Positions 7,280-8,602 of a DNA stretch of 8,602 nucleotides are shown one piece after another. Origin of the DNA: Akkermansiaceae bacterium (GTDB lineage Bacteria > Verrucomicrobiota > Verrucomicrobiia > Verrucomicrobiales > Akkermansiaceae); assembly GCA_028293225.1 (NCBI GenBank), contig JAQGPE010000042.1, positions 1 to 8,602 of the forward strand, in the 5' to 3' direction. The notes beneath the pieces were generated by a model, which saw only the letters and a list, made by a program, of their open reading frames with translations, searched no databases and was not told the origin of the DNA. Made by a program: the position numbers and the translations under genes. Each line of letters opens with the position of its first letter. Position 1 is the first letter of the stretch.

Positions 7280-8521
7280 TCAGTGCAGGAGCGCTTCGAC
7301 CAGTTCGCAGCTTTCGCGCAGCCACTCGGCGGGGGTGAAGCGGGTGGCGATTTCGCGGGCGCGGTTTTTGACGGCGGGATCGGCCAGCAGCGGTTCCAGA
7401 GCGGCGGCGATGCGCCGGGCTTTGAACTGGCGGGGATGGAGGCCGTCACCGACGCCGAGATCGCGGACGCGGCTCAGGTTGTCGAGCTGATCGTGGGCCA
7501 TCGGCTGGATGAAATGAGGAATGCCGGCCTGGAGGGTTTGGGCGCAGGTGCCGACGCCGCCGTGATAGACCAGCGCGGCGGCGCGCGGCAGGACTTGGCT
7601 GAAAGGGATATAAGCAAAGTGCTTCACCTGAGGCGGAAGGTCTGAGGGGACGGTGTCGGCGAAGCGGGTCAGGAGGATGCCGCGGCGATTCATAAGTTTC
7701 AGAGCCTTAAAGGATTCTTCGAAGAAGGCGTGGCCGCGGATCATGGCGCTGCCCGGGGTGAAGATGACCGGAGGATCGCCATCATTCATAAACGACTCAA
7801 GGTCAGCTGGTAATGTGTGAAGACCCGTTTCGTCGTAGAGCGGGAAGCCGGTGAGGCGGGTCTGGGGCGGCCAGTCGGGCTGGGGTGGGGCGAACCACTG
7901 CGGGAAGAGAGCGATCACGCGGTCGGGCGAGTGCCAGCCGCGCAGCATGTTCTTCACGGGCGGCAGACCGTGAGTGGCGCGAAAGCGGTTGAGTCCCGGG
8001 AGGATATGGGCGTCCGCCACCTTGCCGGCGGTCCACCATTGGAGCGCCTTGAGGAAGCGCGGCGCGCCCTGGCCGAAGGGGGCGCCGTGCAGGACCGGCT
8101 GGCGGTGGGTGCTGACGAACAGGGAGGGGGCGAGGTGGACCGTGGCGACGGGGATGCCGAGCAATTCACGGACGCTGAGGGCCCCGAAAGCCAGCGAACC
8201 GGTGACGATCACGGTCTCGCCCGGCAGATGCAGGTCGCGGGCGTGTTCCAGGATCATCTCGTAGCTGGGATCGACCGCGTTCCTGATCACCGAGGCGAAG
8301 GCCTTGAGGGGGTGCCAGAGGTGGGGATCGCTCTGGACGCGCTGGAAATCCTCGACGGTGCCGAGGGGGCGGAAGGTCAGGCCGGCGCGGCGGACGAGGT
8401 CTTCGAAGTAGGCGCTGGTGATGAGAAAAACCTCGTGGCCGCGGGCCTGCAGCGCTTTGCCCAGGCCCGTGAAGGGGTGGACGTCTCCGGCGCTGCCCAT
8501 GGCGTAAATGAGGATCCGCAT
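7280..8521 (-). CDS. GT1-family glycosyltransferase (UDP-glycosyltransferase-like)
   Basis: A 413-residue GT-B fold glycosyltransferase of the UGT/MGT/YjiC type, which moves a sugar from a nucleotide donor to a small lipophilic acceptor. The N-terminal domain begins MRILIYAMGSAGDVHPFTGL, the expected first strand and glycine loop with the His15 usually placed at the acceptor site. The C-terminal domain has FTPGSAM at roughly 255-261, HGGVGT at 320-325, which binds the donor phosphates, and HDQLDN at 343-348, the usual sugar-contacting Asp-Gln. No membrane segment or signal peptide is evident, so it is cytoplasmic or peripheral. The acceptor could be a sterol-like or hopanoid lipid, a carotenoid or a secondary metabolite, and cannot be read from the sequence. 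The ATG at 8521 fits the family start, with a weak AGG 6 bases upstream. A 21-bp inverted repeat lies in its putative promoter. aroC follows after 51 bases, possibly on the same transcript. Confidence 0.93.
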   Translation of the reverse strand: MRILIYAMGSAGDVHPFTGLGKALQARGHEVFLITSAYFEDLVRRAGLTFRPLGTVEDFQRVQSDPHLWHPLKAFASVIRNAVDPSYEMILEHARDLHLPGETVIVTGSLAFGALSVRELLGIPVATVHLAPSLFVSTHRQPVLHGAPFGQGAPRFLKALQWWTAGKVADAHILPGLNRFRATHGLPPVKNMLRGWHSPDRVIALFPQWFAPPQPDWPPQTRLTGFPLYDETGLHTLPADLESFMNDGDPPVIFTPGSAMIRGHAFFEESFKALKLMNRRGILLTRFADTVPSDLPPQVKHFAYIPFSQVLPRAAALVYHGGVGTCAQTLQAGIPHFIQPMAHDQLDNLSRVRDLGVGDGLHPRQFKARRIAAALEPLLADPAVKNRAREIATRFTPAEWLRESCELVEALLH

Positions 8522-8569
8522 GTGTAGCCTGATTGCTTGGCGCAGTCGGCGGCGCGGGGAAATGGCAAA

Positions 8570-8600
8570 ATTTAACGCAATACACTTGCGTTATTATCAA
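8570..8600 (-). promoter_or_regulatory. Candidate promoter of the glycosyltransferase gene
   Basis: Reading the minus strand, TTGATA (8600-8595) matches a -35 box at 4 of 6 positions, and TTAAAT (8575-8570), 19 bases away, matches a -10 box at 4 of 6. The spacing is long, and GTTAAA at spacing 18 is an alternative. It would start transcription about 40 bases before the ATG at 8521. The AT-rich composition here stands out from the surrounding GC-rich sequence and supports a promoter. The right edge of the window cuts off any further upstream elements. Confidence 0.35.
8573..8593. promoter_or_regulatory. 21-bp inverted repeat, candidate repressor operator
   Basis: TAACGCAA (8573-8580) and TTGCGTTA (8586-8593) are perfect inverted 8-base arms around a 5-base spacer. 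Size and symmetry suit a dimeric helix-turn-helix regulator such as a TetR, MarR or LacI member. The repeat falls between the candidate -35 and -10 boxes of the glycosyltransferase, where a bound protein would block RNA polymerase. The regulator gene is not in the window and may lie beyond the right edge. A short hairpin in the RNA is an alternative, but the site is probably upstream of the transcript start. Confidence 0.5.
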
Positions 8601-8602
8601 AT

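Noticed and set aside
7817..8527. 236-codon plus-strand open frame inside the glycosyltransferase
   Set aside because: It is antisense to an intact glycosyltransferase. The product is an acidic Gly/Glu/Ala-rich string with no domain.

Overview
The window is GC-rich, dense protein-coding DNA (my hand counts of single 60-base rows gave 63-67% GC in core genes). It carries six recognisable protein families and three genes I cannot name. No rRNA, tRNA, CRISPR array, insertion sequence or transposase was seen. The gene mix, the style of the GatB and CvpA-like proteins and the scarcity of clear Shine-Dalgarno motifs suggest a free-living Gram-negative-type bacterium, possibly of the Verrucomicrobiota. 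That placement is a low-confidence inference.

Left part, plus strand (1-1853): the C-terminal 256 residues of an MFS_3-type exporter run in from the left edge. A separate gene follows (864-1781) for a membrane-anchored coiled-coil protein with an unstructured Ala/Pro/Glu-rich tail. It ends in a strong intrinsic terminator (1820-1853). Its coiled coil carries a regular stripe of histidines, and its ATG sits where an extended -10 element would start transcription.

Middle, minus strand (4964 down to 1863): gatB (glutamyl/aspartyl-tRNA amidotransferase subunit B) is followed after 23 bases by an AbiEii-like nucleotidyltransferase. A 68-residue unknown protein overlaps that gene by ATGA. After 20 more bases comes a beta-class DNA methyltransferase with no visible restriction partner. 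The nucleotidyltransferase and its small partner are clearly poorer in GC (rows of 40-55%) than gatB and the methyltransferase, so they look acquired. This pair is the best candidate for an undescribed toxin-antitoxin or defence module.

Right part: a short plus-strand gene of unknown function (5083-5331) starts divergently from gatB. Its stop codon interlocks with that of a CvpA-like membrane protein in a shared CTAG. On the minus strand, reading from the right edge, are a GT1-family glycosyltransferase (8521-7280), aroC for chorismate synthase (7228-6125) and the CvpA-like protein (6128-5328), the last two joined by an ATGA overlap. A 21-bp inverted repeat lies in the putative promoter of the glycosyltransferase, as expected for a repressor operator.

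The core genes serve shikimate-pathway aromatic synthesis and tRNA-dependent amide formation. The accessory genes concern export, glycosylation, DNA methylation and a possible toxin. I see no single pathway joining all of them.
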